Below, piece after piece: positions 8,083 through 15,348 of a DNA stretch of 18,369 nucleotides (its first letter is position 1; each line of letters begins with the position of its first letter). The notes under the pieces are model-generated. The model saw only the letters and a program-made list of their open reading frames with translations. It ran no database searches and had not been told where the DNA came from. A program made the position numbers and the translations under genes. Source of the DNA: JAAYJS01 sp964346185 (GTDB lineage: Bacteria; Bacillota; Clostridia; Eubacteriales; Eubacteriaceae); assembly GCA_964346185.1 (NCBI GenBank), contig CAYFTR010000029.1, positions 1 through 18,369 of the forward strand, given 5' to 3'.

Positions 8083-8706
8083 TTACAATGTTTCCTGAAT
8101 ACTTTGAATTAAATAGGCCATAGAGGTGGCACCCGGATCTTGAAAACCGATGCTGCGCTCGCCCAGATAAGACGCCCGACCCTTCGTCGCAATAATGGTT
8201 TTTGTGTATTCCACACCTTCAAATGCGGCTTTTTCCGCCTCCAACATTGCTTCTTTTGCCGGTTTTTGCTCCTCCAGGGCTTTGTCATAGGCTTCAATGG
8301 CCGGTACTAAGGCATCTAAGATTGTTTTTTCGCCGACCGTCGCCTTACCTCTGGTAACAACTCCGTCCTTTAACGCTTTCAGTATGTCGGATAAGTCCTG
8401 AGCGTTAAGCTCTTCTTTATCTTTACAAACCATGCTTGCTTTCAGAAAAGCCGTTCCGTACAAAGGGCCGGATGCACCGCCTACCTTGGAGACCAAGGTC
8501 ATACCCACATCTTTTAAAAGATCGGCAATGTTTTTTTGTGCCAGGTCTTCTCTTTTTTCTGCGACAGCTTTCATGCCGCGGCTCATGTTAATGCCGTGGT
8601 CGCCGTCTCCGATGGCCTGGTCCATATCTGTTAAAGCTTGGCGATGTTCCTGCATTTTGTCGCCGAAAATATCAATAAATTTTAATACTGTTTCTTTTGT
8701 TGCCAT
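8083..8706 (-). CDS. dhaL: DhaL, ADP-binding subunit of PTS-dependent dihydroxyacetone kinase
   Basis: 207 residues, the normal DhaL size. The magnesium-binding aspartates are D29, D34 and D36, within M-D-Q-A-I-G-D-G-D-H-G (28-38), and the nucleotide-site G-G-A-S-G-P-L-Y-G-T follows at about residues 76-85. DhaL holds a tightly bound ADP that is rephosphorylated by DhaM and passes the phosphate to dihydroxyacetone on DhaK. The gene starts 30 bases after dhaK with a GGGAGA ribosome site, so dhaK-dhaL is one operon. The partner dhaM is not next to it but about 7 kb away at 15811-16209. Identification is secure. Confidence 0.95.
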   Translation of the reverse strand: MATKETVLKFIDIFGDKMQEHRQALTDMDQAIGDGDHGINMSRGMKAVAEKREDLAQKNIADLLKDVGMTLVSKVGGASGPLYGTAFLKASMVCKDKEELNAQDLSDILKALKDGVVTRGKATVGEKTILDALVPAIEAYDKALEEQKPAKEAMLEAEKAAFEGVEYTKTIIATKGRASYLGERSIGFQDPGATSMAYLIQSIQETL

Positions 8707-8736
8707 AGTTTCTCCCGAGTTCTTTACAGGATTTGT

Positions 8737-9732
8737 TTACATTTGTGTAAAGCCGATGGTATCTGCCGGTGCGGCAACCAGTTTCTTTAATTCGTCGTCC
8801 ATTTTAAAGAGGGTTACGGACATACCCGCCATATCGATGGAGGTCATAAAGTCGCCGATAAATGTTTTGAATACTTTGTAGCCGGCTTCTTCCAAAATTT
8901 GATGAACTTTACGGAAAATAATGTACAATTCCATTTCCGGCGTTGCACCGCTGCCGTTAACCATAACGGCCAATTCATCTCCTTTTTCCAGAGACATGTC
9001 TTTTAAAATAACTTCCATGAGGTGATCGACAATAACATCGGCAGGTTGCAACTCTTCTTTATTGGTACCCGGCTCGCCATGAATGCCGATACCGATTTCC
9101 ATTTCGTTTTCGCCCAATTCGAACCCGGGCTTACCGGCCGCCGGTACAGTTGAGGGTTTTAAAGCGGCCCCCATGGTACGAACATTGGCAATTGCTTTTT
9201 CCGCAACCGCTTTTACTTCCGCCAAACTGGCACCTTCTTCCGCTTTGGCTCCGGCAACTTTGTGTACAAATACGGTTCCCGCAACACCTCTTCGGCCGGT
9301 TGTATACAGACTGTCCTCAACGGCGACATCGTCGTTAACAATAACCGATTCCACCTGAATGCCGTCCGCCTGTGCCAAGTCCGCCGCCATTTCAAAGTTC
9401 ATAACGTCTCCGGTGTAGTTTTTAATAATCAGCAACACGCCGGCACCGCTGTCCACCGCTTTAATAGCTTCGTATACCTGGTCCGGGGTCGGAGATGTAT
9501 AAACGGCACCGGGTACCGCCGCATCGAGCATACCTTTGCCGACATAGCCGGCATGTGCCGGTTCGTGCCCGCTACCCCCTCCGGATACCAGAGCGACTTT
9601 TCCTTCTTTTTTTTCGGCACGAACAAATACGTTGCAACCTTCCAAACGAGTTACCATATCGGGATGAGCAAGTGCCATACCTTCAAACATTTCGATTTCG
9701 ACATTTTCGACTTCATTGATAAATTTTTTCAT
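8737..9732 (-). CDS. dhaK: DhaK, dihydroxyacetone-binding kinase subunit
   Basis: 331 residues starting at the ATG at 9732, chosen because an excellent GGAGGTG ribosome site precedes it and MKKFINEVENV is the normal family start; the frame is open for 53 codons further upstream but that extension is not family-like. The substrate-binding residues fall at the same numbers as in E. coli DhaK: G-S-G-H-E-P at 53-58 (H56), D109, and H218 in G-I-H-G-E-P, the histidine that binds dihydroxyacetone covalently as a hemiaminal. The enzyme converts dihydroxyacetone to DHAP with phosphate coming from PEP through EI, HPr, DhaM and DhaL. First gene of the dhaKL operon, divergent from glpK. DhaK-family kinases for tetruloses (erythrulose) exist, but the DhaL/DhaM partners favour dihydroxyacetone here. 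Confidence 0.95.
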   Translation of the reverse strand: MKKFINEVENVEIEMFEGMALAHPDMVTRLEGCNVFVRAEKKEGKVALVSGGGSGHEPAHAGYVGKGMLDAAVPGAVYTSPTPDQVYEAIKAVDSGAGVLLIIKNYTGDVMNFEMAADLAQADGIQVESVIVNDDVAVEDSLYTTGRRGVAGTVFVHKVAGAKAEEGASLAEVKAVAEKAIANVRTMGAALKPSTVPAAGKPGFELGENEMEIGIGIHGEPGTNKEELQPADVIVDHLMEVILKDMSLEKGDELAVMVNGSGATPEMELYIIFRKVHQILEEAGYKVFKTFIGDFMTSIDMAGMSVTLFKMDDELKKLVAAPADTIGFTQM

Positions 9733-9744
9733 ACAACACCTCCG

Positions 9745-9775
9745 TTGTGATTGCTTTATTGGCACAATAACACAA
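9745..9775. repeat. Imperfect dyad upstream of dhaK (possible operator)
   Basis: TTGTGATTG (9745-9753) is matched in reverse by CAAT-AA-CACAA (9765-9775), an inverted repeat with a two-base bulge. It sits immediately before the dhaK ribosome site, a plausible place for a repressor. No matching second copy was found at dhaM. Confidence 0.35.
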
Positions 9776-9948
9776 AAAACTAAAGCTAACATTAACACAT
9801 TTTTTCTAAATTGACTGCAATTTTTTAATCTTTTTAGTTTTTCTACTTTAATATAACTTTTCGTTTTACGTTTTATAAATGCATCGATCAATTAATTTTT
9901 TTAATATTTTTTTCGGAGTTTTACAAACAATCTTTTTAATTCTTCCGC

Positions 9949-9977
9949 TTTACACCACAATTAAATTATGGTATGAT
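9949..9977 (+). promoter_or_regulatory. Distal glpK promoter (P1)
   Basis: -35 TTTACA (9949-9954), a 17-base spacer and -10 TATGAT (9972-9977). A transcript from here would start at about 9984 and run through the attenuator at 10058-10109 into glpK. Confidence 0.6.
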
Positions 9978-10050
9978 AAATATATAAAGTCAAGAGTGGT
10001 AACAACAACGATTTGGCTTTTCAATAAAGTAAATAGAGGGCAGGAGTATT

Positions 10051-10109
10051 TGGAGGGCCGTGCAGTCATTTTAAACAAGATGTTTAAGATTGGTTCGCAT
10101 GGTTTTTTT
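10051..10109 (+). promoter_or_regulatory. Leader terminator (attenuator) of glpK, predicted GlpP target
   Basis: CCGTGC (10058-10063) pairs with GCATGG (10097-10102), and the inside continues through a paired stretch to the perfect inner hairpin TTAAACA-AGA-TGTTTAA (10071-10087). Seven T's (10103-10109) follow directly, the form of a rho-independent terminator. It is about 108 bases before glpK. Its 5' arm begins within TGGAGGGCCGTGC (10051-10063), which recurs with two purine changes at the foot of the glpA leader terminator (12508-12520). Antitermination by GlpP with glycerol-3-phosphate is the established mode for such leaders in Bacillus. Confidence 0.65.
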
Positions 10110-10154
10110 ACACCCGATTTTTGTTGAAAACGTATAACTCGTTACATTTTAGCT

Positions 10155-10182
10155 CTGACAAACCAATTTTTCATTCTATTAT
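10155..10182 (+). promoter_or_regulatory. Proximal glpK promoter (P2)
   Basis: -35 CTGACA (10155-10160), a 16-base spacer and -10 TATTAT (10177-10182). It lies downstream of the attenuator, so transcripts from it would escape that control. This gives glpK a possible basal route. Confidence 0.5.
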
Positions 10183-10216
10183 GTTTTTATCAATTTTAAC
10201 AATATGAAGGGGGTCT

Positions 10217-11713
10217 ATGATGGACAAAAAATATGTATTGGCTTTGGACGCGGGCACAACCAGTTCCAGAGCAATTCTGTTTAACCACAACAGCGAAATT
10301 GTTTCCGTAGCACAAAAAGAATTTACACAAATTTATCCGAAACCCGGTTGGGTCGAACACGATCCGATGGAAATTTGGGCAACACAAAAAGGTGTTGTCT
10401 CTGAAGCGATGGCAAAAGTAAATGCCAAAGCCGAAGATATTGCCGCAATCGGTATTACCAACCAACGTGAAACCACCGTTGTTTGGGACAAAAATACGGG
10501 AGAACCGGTTTATAACGCTATTGTATGGCAATGTCGCCGTACCGCACCCTTCTGCGACGAGTTGGTTGCACGCCCGGGCTTGAAAGATTATGTTCAGGAA
10601 AACTGCGGCCTGGTTATTGATGCTTACTTCTCCGGAACAAAAATTAACTGGATTCTTGAAAACGTTGAAGGTGCCAGAGAAAAAGCCGAAAAAGGCGATT
10701 TGCTTTTTGGTACCATCGATACCTGGCTGGTTTGGAAACTCACCGACGGTAAAGTACATGTTACAGACTACTCCAACGCCTCCAGAACCATGGCTTACAA
10801 CATCAAAGACTTAAAATGGGACGAAAGAATGCTTAAGGAATTAAACATTCCCGAATCCATGCTGCCCGAAGTTAAGCCGTCTTCCGAAGTTTACGGCACA
10901 ACGACATTGTTCGGCGGCGAAATTCCGATTGCCGGTATGGCCGGCGACCAACAATCGGCACTTTTCGGTCAGGCCTGTTTTGAACCCGGAATGGCTAAAA
11001 ACACCTACGGAACCGGTTGCTTTATGTTGATGAACACCGGTAAAAAACCGGTTAAATCCGAAAACGGTTTGGTAACAACCATTGCCTGGGGCTTAAACGA
11101 CGAAGTCGACTACGCTTTGGAAGGCTCCATCTTTGTTGCCGGTGCGGCTATCCAGTGGTTAAGAGATGAATTAAAATTAGTTGACACTTCCCCGGACTCC
11201 GAACACTTTGCTAAAAAAGTTAAAGATACCGACGGCGTATACATGGTACCGGCCTTTGTCGGTTTGGGTGCTCCCCATTGGGATGCTTACGCTCGTGGTG
11301 CCATTGTCGGCTTAACCCGCGGTTCCAACAAAAACCATTTAATTCGTGCCACCTTGGAATCTTTAGCTTATCAAACAAAAGACGTATTGGATGCCATGGA
11401 AAAAGACTCCGGCATTACTTTAAAATCCTTAAAAGTTGACGGCGGCGCATGTGCCAACAACTTCTTAATGCAATTCCAGGCAGATATTTTAGGCGTTCCC
11501 GTCGACAGACCTTCCATCGTAGAAACCACCGCAATGGGTGCTTCCTACTTGGCAGGCTTGGCTGTCGGCTTCTGGAAAGACCAGGACGAAGTTGCTTCCG
11601 CATGGCGAATCGACAGAACCTTCGAACCGATGATGGATCCGGATGTTCGTGCCAAATTGTATAAAGGCTGGCAAAAAGCTGTTGAACGCTCCTTAGGTTG
11701 GGAAGAAGCATAA
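10217..11713 (+). CDS. glpK: Glycerol kinase
   Basis: 498 residues. ATP-dependent phosphorylation of glycerol to sn-glycerol-3-phosphate in the cytoplasm. FGGY-kinase landmarks: N-terminal D-A-G-T-T-S-S-R-A (the usual second residue is Gln), G-I-T-N-Q-R-E-T at about 77-84, A-G-D-Q-Q-S-A-L-F-G at about 240-250, and G-L-G-A-P-H-W-D in the C-half. Two ATGs are adjacent (10217, 10220); the AAGGGGG ribosome site (10207-10213) is better spaced for the second, so the protein may start one residue later. The loop after S-S-E-V-Y-G is about three residues shorter than in E. coli or Enterococcus and has no histidine where Gram-positive GlpK is phosphorylated by HPr. A terminator-bearing leader and two promoters lie upstream. 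No glycerol facilitator gene is adjacent. Confidence 0.96.
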   Translation: MMDKKYVLALDAGTTSSRAILFNHNSEIVSVAQKEFTQIYPKPGWVEHDPMEIWATQKGVVSEAMAKVNAKAEDIAAIGITNQRETTVVWDKNTGEPVYNAIVWQCRRTAPFCDELVARPGLKDYVQENCGLVIDAYFSGTKINWILENVEGAREKAEKGDLLFGTIDTWLVWKLTDGKVHVTDYSNASRTMAYNIKDLKWDERMLKELNIPESMLPEVKPSSEVYGTTTLFGGEIPIAGMAGDQQSALFGQACFEPGMAKNTYGTGCFMLMNTGKKPVKSENGLVTTIAWGLNDEVDYALEGSIFVAGAAIQWLRDELKLVDTSPDSEHFAKKVKDTDGVYMVPAFVGLGAPHWDAYARGAIVGLTRGSNKNHLIRATLESLAYQTKDVLDAMEKDSGITLKSLKVDGGACANNFLMQFQADILGVPVDRPSIVETTAMGASYLAGLAVGFWKDQDEVASAWRIDRTFEPMMDPDVRAKLYKGWQKAVERSLGWEEA

Positions 11714-11726
11714 TCAAAAACGACAA

Positions 11727-11750
11727 CGGGAGGCGGTGTACCGCCTCCCG
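11727..11750. terminator. GC-rich perfect hairpin after glpK
   Basis: CGGGAGGCGGT (11727-11737) pairs perfectly with ACCGCCTCCCG (11740-11750). It starts 14 bases after the glpK stop, where a terminator is expected, but no T-run follows on the plus strand. It may act as a pausing, stability or processing hairpin, limiting read-through into glpP rather than stopping it fully. Confidence 0.55.
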
Positions 11751-11844
11751 GAACAAGATATCTTTCGGATTTAAACATTTCTTTGAAAACCGCTGTGATA
11801 ATTGGATATGAGAAAAGCGATGTCTACATATTTAAACCCATTTG

Positions 11845-11853
11845 TGATAGAAT
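11845..11853 (+). promoter_or_regulatory. Extended -10 promoter for glpP
   Basis: TGATAGAAT at 11845-11853 (TGn plus TAGAAT), about 20 bases before the glpP start; no convincing -35. Confidence 0.35.
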
Positions 11854-11871
11854 AGCTTTAGGGGGACTCAT

Positions 11872-12474
11872 ATGACAACAAAAAAATGTTTTCGACTGTT
11901 TAAAGACAATCCAATTATCCCTGCGGTTAGAAATCCCAGAGATATCTATGAAGCGGTGTCCTCAAAACCCCGCGTCATTTTTTTACTATGTGGCAACATT
12001 TATAATTTAAAAAAAATTGTGGAATACGTCAAAGCCTCGGACAAAATTATTTTTGTACATCTCGACTTGTTAAAAGGTTTCGCACAAGATACTTATTTCA
12101 TTAAATATTTAAAAAATGAAATTGCACCCCATGGCGTTATATCCACAAAAAACGCATTGGTGTCCCGTGCGAAACAAGAGGGCATGTTAACGGTTCAACG
12201 ATTATTTTTGTTGGATTCTTCCGCAATGGACGTATCGATCACTTCTGCTAACAAAATAAAACCCGATGCCGTGGAAATTTTGCCCGGCTTGGTTCCGAAA
12301 CTCATACGATCCATCCATCAGGAAATCCAAACACCTATCATTACCGGCGGTTTTGTAGAAACACGCGAAGAAGTTTTGTCCTGTATACAGGCGGGGGCTT
12401 TGTCGGTGACAACCTCCACAAAGGAACTGTGGCAAAACTACGAAAAAATTAAACCACTTATCGATCAAATATAA
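11872..12474 (+). CDS. glpP: GlpP, glycerol-3-phosphate-responsive antiterminator
   Basis: 200 residues, slightly longer than B. subtilis GlpP. It is a TIM-barrel-like RNA-binding regulator (G3P_antiterm family). Family features seen: N-P-I-I-P-A-V-R at 13-20, V-F-L-type strands with F-V-H-L-D-L-L-K-G at 61-69, P-H-G-V-I-S-T-K at 86-93, D-A-V-E-I-L-P-G at 131-138 and I-I-T-G-G-F-V-E-T at 155-163. In Bacillus it binds glycerol-3-phosphate and the leader RNA of glp genes, preventing terminator formation. Its position between glpK and the dehydrogenase trio, both of which have leader terminators, fits this. The ATG at 11872 has an AGGGGG ribosome site. Its stop codon lies in a perfect 12-base tandem repeat that also builds the next promoter. 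Confidence 0.93.
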   Translation: MTTKKCFRLFKDNPIIPAVRNPRDIYEAVSSKPRVIFLLCGNIYNLKKIVEYVKASDKIIFVHLDLLKGFAQDTYFIKYLKNEIAPHGVISTKNALVSRAKQEGMLTVQRLFLLDSSAMDVSITSANKIKPDAVEILPGLVPKLIRSIHQEIQTPIITGGFVETREEVLSCIQAGALSVTTSTKELWQNYEKIKPLIDQI

Positions 12475-12486
12475 GATCAAATATAA
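12463..12486 (+). repeat. Perfect 12-base tandem repeat across the glpP stop codon
   Basis: GATCAAATATAA occurs twice back to back (12463-12474 and 12475-12486). The first copy contains the glpP stop; the second contributes all but the last base of the TATAAT at 12482-12487. Confidence 0.8.
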
Positions 12487-12487
12487 T
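12482..12487 (+). promoter_or_regulatory. -10 of the probable glpA-trio promoter
   Basis: A perfect TATAAT right after glpP, with a weak TTATCG (12458-12463) 18 bases upstream as a possible -35. Transcription from about 12494 would give a leader of some 105 bases containing the terminator below. Confidence 0.45.
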
Positions 12488-12507
12488 AAATACAAATATT
12501 TAGGCAA

Positions 12508-12565
12508 TGGAGAGCCGTACTTTCTTATGACAGCAAGTGTCTGATAAGAATCGTACGGCTTTTTT
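12508..12565 (+). promoter_or_regulatory. Leader terminator (attenuator) of the glpA trio, predicted GlpP target
   Basis: AGCCGTAC (12513-12520) pairs with GTACGGCT (12553-12560), continuing inside through TTCTTAT/ATAAGAA and GACA/TGTC, then six T's (12560-12565). The start codon is only 35 bases further on, so this terminator blocks the operon unless relieved. The motif TGGAGAGCCGTAC (12508-12520) matches 11 of 13 bases of the glpK leader motif at the same position relative to the hairpin. Confidence 0.75.
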
Positions 12566-12599
12566 ACATATAACGACAAACCACTAGAAGGAGTAAACT

Positions 12600-14075
12600 A
12601 TGTACGATATTGCAATTATCGGAGCCGGTATTGCAGGCAGTTATGTTGCAAGAGAGCTTTCCCGATATCACTTAAACACCTTGCTGTTGGACGGCGAAAA
12701 CGACGTCGGCAATCAAACCACCAATGCCAATTCCGCCATAGTGCATGCCGGCTATGATGCCCCCGCCTACAAATTTAAAGGACGTTTTAACGCACCCGGT
12801 AACTACATGTATGAACAAATCTGTTCCGATTTATCCGTACCTTTTAAACGAACTGGCTCTTTAGTTATCGCCCACAACGAACACGACATGCTGACCTTGC
12901 ACGGTCTATACCAAAACGGTCTTAAAAACGGCGTCCCCAATATGCGAATTGTCTTTAAAGAAGAAGTCCACCAAATGGAACCCAACCTGAGCCCGACAGT
13001 GTGCGGTGCCCTGTTGGCGGAAACCGCCGGTGTGGTCTCTCCCTTTGAGCTGGTCGTTCATGCAGCGGAAAACGCCGTTGACAACGGTGTCGCACTTAAA
13101 CTGAATACCTTGGTCACCGATATTAAAAAAATAGGTGACCACTTTAAACTGATAACCACAACCGGCGAGTACGATGCCCGTATTGTCATTAACGCTGCCG
13201 GTATCTATGCCGACGATGTCTACAACATGGTGGGAGAACCTTATTTTAAAATTTTGGCACGCAAAGGCAACTACTTTATTTTTGATAAAGAAGTCGGCAA
13301 CTTTGTCAATAAAGTTATCTTCCCCTGCCCGACAAAAAAGGGTAAAGGTATTTTAGTCGCCCCCACCGTTCACGGAAACCTGCTGATCGGACCCGATGCG
13401 GAACCCGTCAAAAAAGGCGATATTTCCACCACGAAGGATCGCCTGGACTATGTCAAAGAAACCTCTTTAAAAAGCTGTCCCCACCTGCCGTTGAACAAAA
13501 TTATCCGAAACTATGCCGGGCTCAGAAACACACCGGTTGCGGACACTTTTACCACAACCGACGGCGACTTTATTATTGAAGAATCCCCGGTTAAAAACTT
13601 TGTTAACCTGGCCGGATTCGAATCTCCCGGGTTAACCTCCATTCCCGCTGCCGCCGACTACCTCATCAACGACATTCTTTTACCTCTCTTTGAAAGAGAA
13701 AAAATTGAAGTTAAAGAAAACGAACGCTTTAACCCCATCGTTAAACCCCATATTTATTTTGACGAACTTTCTAAAGAAGAAAAAAGAGCCCTCATCGCTA
13801 AAGACCCACGCTACGGTCGCATTATTTGCCGTTGTGAAACCATTACCGAAGCGGAAATTGTAGATGTGATCCACCGCAACGTCGGTGCTACCACCGTTAA
13901 AGGCGTTAAGAAAAGATGCCGTGCCGGAACGGGTCGATGCCAAGGCGGTTTTTGCTCTCCCAGAGTTGTCGAAATTTTGGCAAGAGAACTGGGTTGTTCC
14001 TTAGATGAAATCAAATACGATGCACAAAAAGGTTTTATCTTAAACGAAAAAACAAAAAACGTTGAGGAGGCATAA
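12600..14075 (+). CDS. glpA: GlpA-like FAD-dependent glycerol-3-phosphate dehydrogenase with C-terminal [2Fe-2S] BFD-like domain
   Basis: 491 residues. The N-terminal DAO-type FAD fold has G-A-G-I-A-G at 8-13 and D31 closing strand 2, followed by N-S-A-I-V-H-A-G-Y-D at 44-53. The C-terminal BFD-like domain carries C410-x-C412 and C447-x4-C452, a CxC-x34-C-x4-C pattern for a [2Fe-2S] centre; an extra C440 lies between. The reaction is oxidation of sn-glycerol-3-phosphate to DHAP, with electrons passed on through the partner proteins rather than to oxygen, as in anaerobic GlpABC. The gene has a GAAGGAG ribosome site and an attenuated leader. It is the first gene of a trio: the next ORF begins one base after the stop. 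Lactate/2-hydroxyglutarate oxidase relatives share the DAO fold, but the glp context supports this call. Confidence 0.88.
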   Translation: MYDIAIIGAGIAGSYVARELSRYHLNTLLLDGENDVGNQTTNANSAIVHAGYDAPAYKFKGRFNAPGNYMYEQICSDLSVPFKRTGSLVIAHNEHDMLTLHGLYQNGLKNGVPNMRIVFKEEVHQMEPNLSPTVCGALLAETAGVVSPFELVVHAAENAVDNGVALKLNTLVTDIKKIGDHFKLITTTGEYDARIVINAAGIYADDVYNMVGEPYFKILARKGNYFIFDKEVGNFVNKVIFPCPTKKGKGILVAPTVHGNLLIGPDAEPVKKGDISTTKDRLDYVKETSLKSCPHLPLNKIIRNYAGLRNTPVADTFTTTDGDFIIEESPVKNFVNLAGFESPGLTSIPAAADYLINDILLPLFEREKIEVKENERFNPIVKPHIYFDELSKEEKRALIAKDPRYGRIICRCETITEAEIVDVIHRNVGATTVKGVKKRCRAGTGRCQGGFCSPRVVEILARELGCSLDEIKYDAQKGFILNEKTKNVEEA

Positions 14076-14076
14076 G

Positions 14077-15348
14077 ATGTTGTACGATTTAATTATAATA
14101 GGTGGCGGACCGGCCGGATTGGCCGCAGCGGTAGAAGCCTATGACCAAGGTGCAAAAAATATACTTATCCTGGAAAGAGATCTGGAATTGGGCGGCATAC
14201 TCAACCAATGTATCCACAACGGTTTCGGCTTGCACACCTTTAAAGAACAACTGACAGGCCCCGAATATGCCGAACGTTATATCGAACAGGTCAAGGAAAG
14301 AGAAATACCCTATCTGCTTGACACCATGGTTTTAGAATTGGAAGACAACGACGACACCAAAACAGTACATGCCATTAACCAAGCACAAGGTTACATGCTG
14401 CTTGAAACAAAAACCGTCATTTTAACCATGGGTTGTCGCGAACGTACCGCCGGTGCCATCGGCATACCCGGCTACAGACCCTCCGGTGTTTTTACGGCGG
14501 GTACCGCCCAACGCTATATTAATATGGAAGGCTTTATGGTCGGTAAAGAAGTGATCATCTTAGGTTCCGGCGATATCGGTCTAATTATGGCAAGGAGGAT
14601 GACCTTAGAAGGTGCCCACGTTAAAGCCGTCTGCGAAATTATGCCCTACTCCAACGGTTTGGTACGAAACATCGTACAATGTTTGGACGACTACAACATT
14701 CCCTTAAAACTCTCCCACACCATTACCTTTATTGACGGTAAAGACAGAGTGGAAGGCGTTCAAATTATGAAAGTCGACGAGAATCTTAAGCCCATACCCG
14801 GAACCGAAGAATACATCCCTTGCGATACCGTCTTGCTATCCGTTGGCTTAATACCGGAAAACGAAATTACCCGCGATGCACAAGTGGATATCGATGTGCG
14901 TACCAACGGTCCGGTTGTCGGAGAACTGCGTCAAACCGACACGCCCGGTATCTTTGCCTGCGGCAACGTCGTTCATGTCCATGACTTGGTCGACTTTGTC
15001 TCCGAAGAATCCGTTTTGGCGGGTAGGGGTGCTGCCAGATACCTGCAGGGTCAATTAAAAACCGAAAGCAATTTTAAAACCGCCAACGGAAACGGCATTT
15101 CCTATGTTGTCCCCCAACACGTATGTGTCGACAATTTAGATGAAGATCTGACCTTTTACATGCGTGTCCGCAACGTTTACTCCGATGTTGTCGTAAACGC
15201 CGTTATCGGCGATAAAGTGATCGCCACCAAAAAAGCAAAGAAATTTTTACCGGCGGAAATGGTCAACTTTAAAATAAAAAAAGATGTTTTGAAAAAATAC
15301 CCTGACGGTACCGTCACCTTTAGGGTCGATCCGAAGGAGGCAAAATAA
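14077..15348 (+). CDS. NAD(P)/FAD-dependent oxidoreductase partner of the GlpA-like dehydrogenase
   Basis: 423 residues. I prefer the ATG at 14077 because GAGGAGG (14063-14069) is its ribosome site; a TTG at 14062 in the same frame overlaps that site. It is a pyridine nucleotide-disulfide oxidoreductase-type fold: FAD motif G-G-G-P-A-G at 9-14, central NAD(P)-type motif G-S-G-D-I-G at about 168-173, and the second FAD contact G-I-F-A-C-G-N at about 293-299. The C-terminal 80 or so residues form an extra domain. There is no thioredoxin-reductase C-x-x-C pair, so dithiol chemistry is unlikely; C45 lies in the conserved G-G-I-L-N-Q-C-I-H-N-G-F-G stretch. The likely role is to take electrons from the GlpA-like subunit and hand them to NAD or another carrier, standing where GlpB does in E. 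coli. It overlaps the next gene by one base. Confidence 0.87.
   Translation: MLYDLIIIGGGPAGLAAAVEAYDQGAKNILILERDLELGGILNQCIHNGFGLHTFKEQLTGPEYAERYIEQVKEREIPYLLDTMVLELEDNDDTKTVHAINQAQGYMLLETKTVILTMGCRERTAGAIGIPGYRPSGVFTAGTAQRYINMEGFMVGKEVIILGSGDIGLIMARRMTLEGAHVKAVCEIMPYSNGLVRNIVQCLDDYNIPLKLSHTITFIDGKDRVEGVQIMKVDENLKPIPGTEEYIPCDTVLLSVGLIPENEITRDAQVDIDVRTNGPVVGELRQTDTPGIFACGNVVHVHDLVDFVSEESVLAGRGAARYLQGQLKTESNFKTANGNGISYVVPQHVCVDNLDEDLTFYMRVRNVYSDVVVNAVIGDKVIATKKAKKFLPAEMVNFKIKKDVLKKYPDGTVTFRVDPKEAK

Larger units (their letters stand above)
9733..10216. other. 484-base regulatory region between dhaK and glpK
   Basis: AT-rich divergent intergenic region. It holds an imperfect dyad just upstream of dhaK (9745-9775), one promoter and terminator-containing leader for glpK (9949-10109), and a second promoter (10155-10182). 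I see no credible protein gene; the open frame at 9879-10127 has no ribosome site and no recognisable protein. No clear promoter for dhaK could be chosen. Confidence 0.6.

Noticed and set aside
9733..9891. 53-codon N-terminal extension of dhaK
   Set aside because: The frame is open but the ribosome site and family start both point to 9732, and residue numbering then matches E. coli DhaK (H56, D109, H218).
9879..10127. Small open frame encoding a possible membrane peptide in the glpK leader
   Set aside because: No ribosome site at its ATG, AT-rich hydrophobic composition expected by chance, and it overlaps the predicted promoter and terminator.
10124..10137. cre-like sequence (TGAAAACGTATAAC) upstream of glpK
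   Set aside because: By hand it matches about 11 of 14 positions of the catabolite-response consensus but lacks the closing CA; too weak to call.
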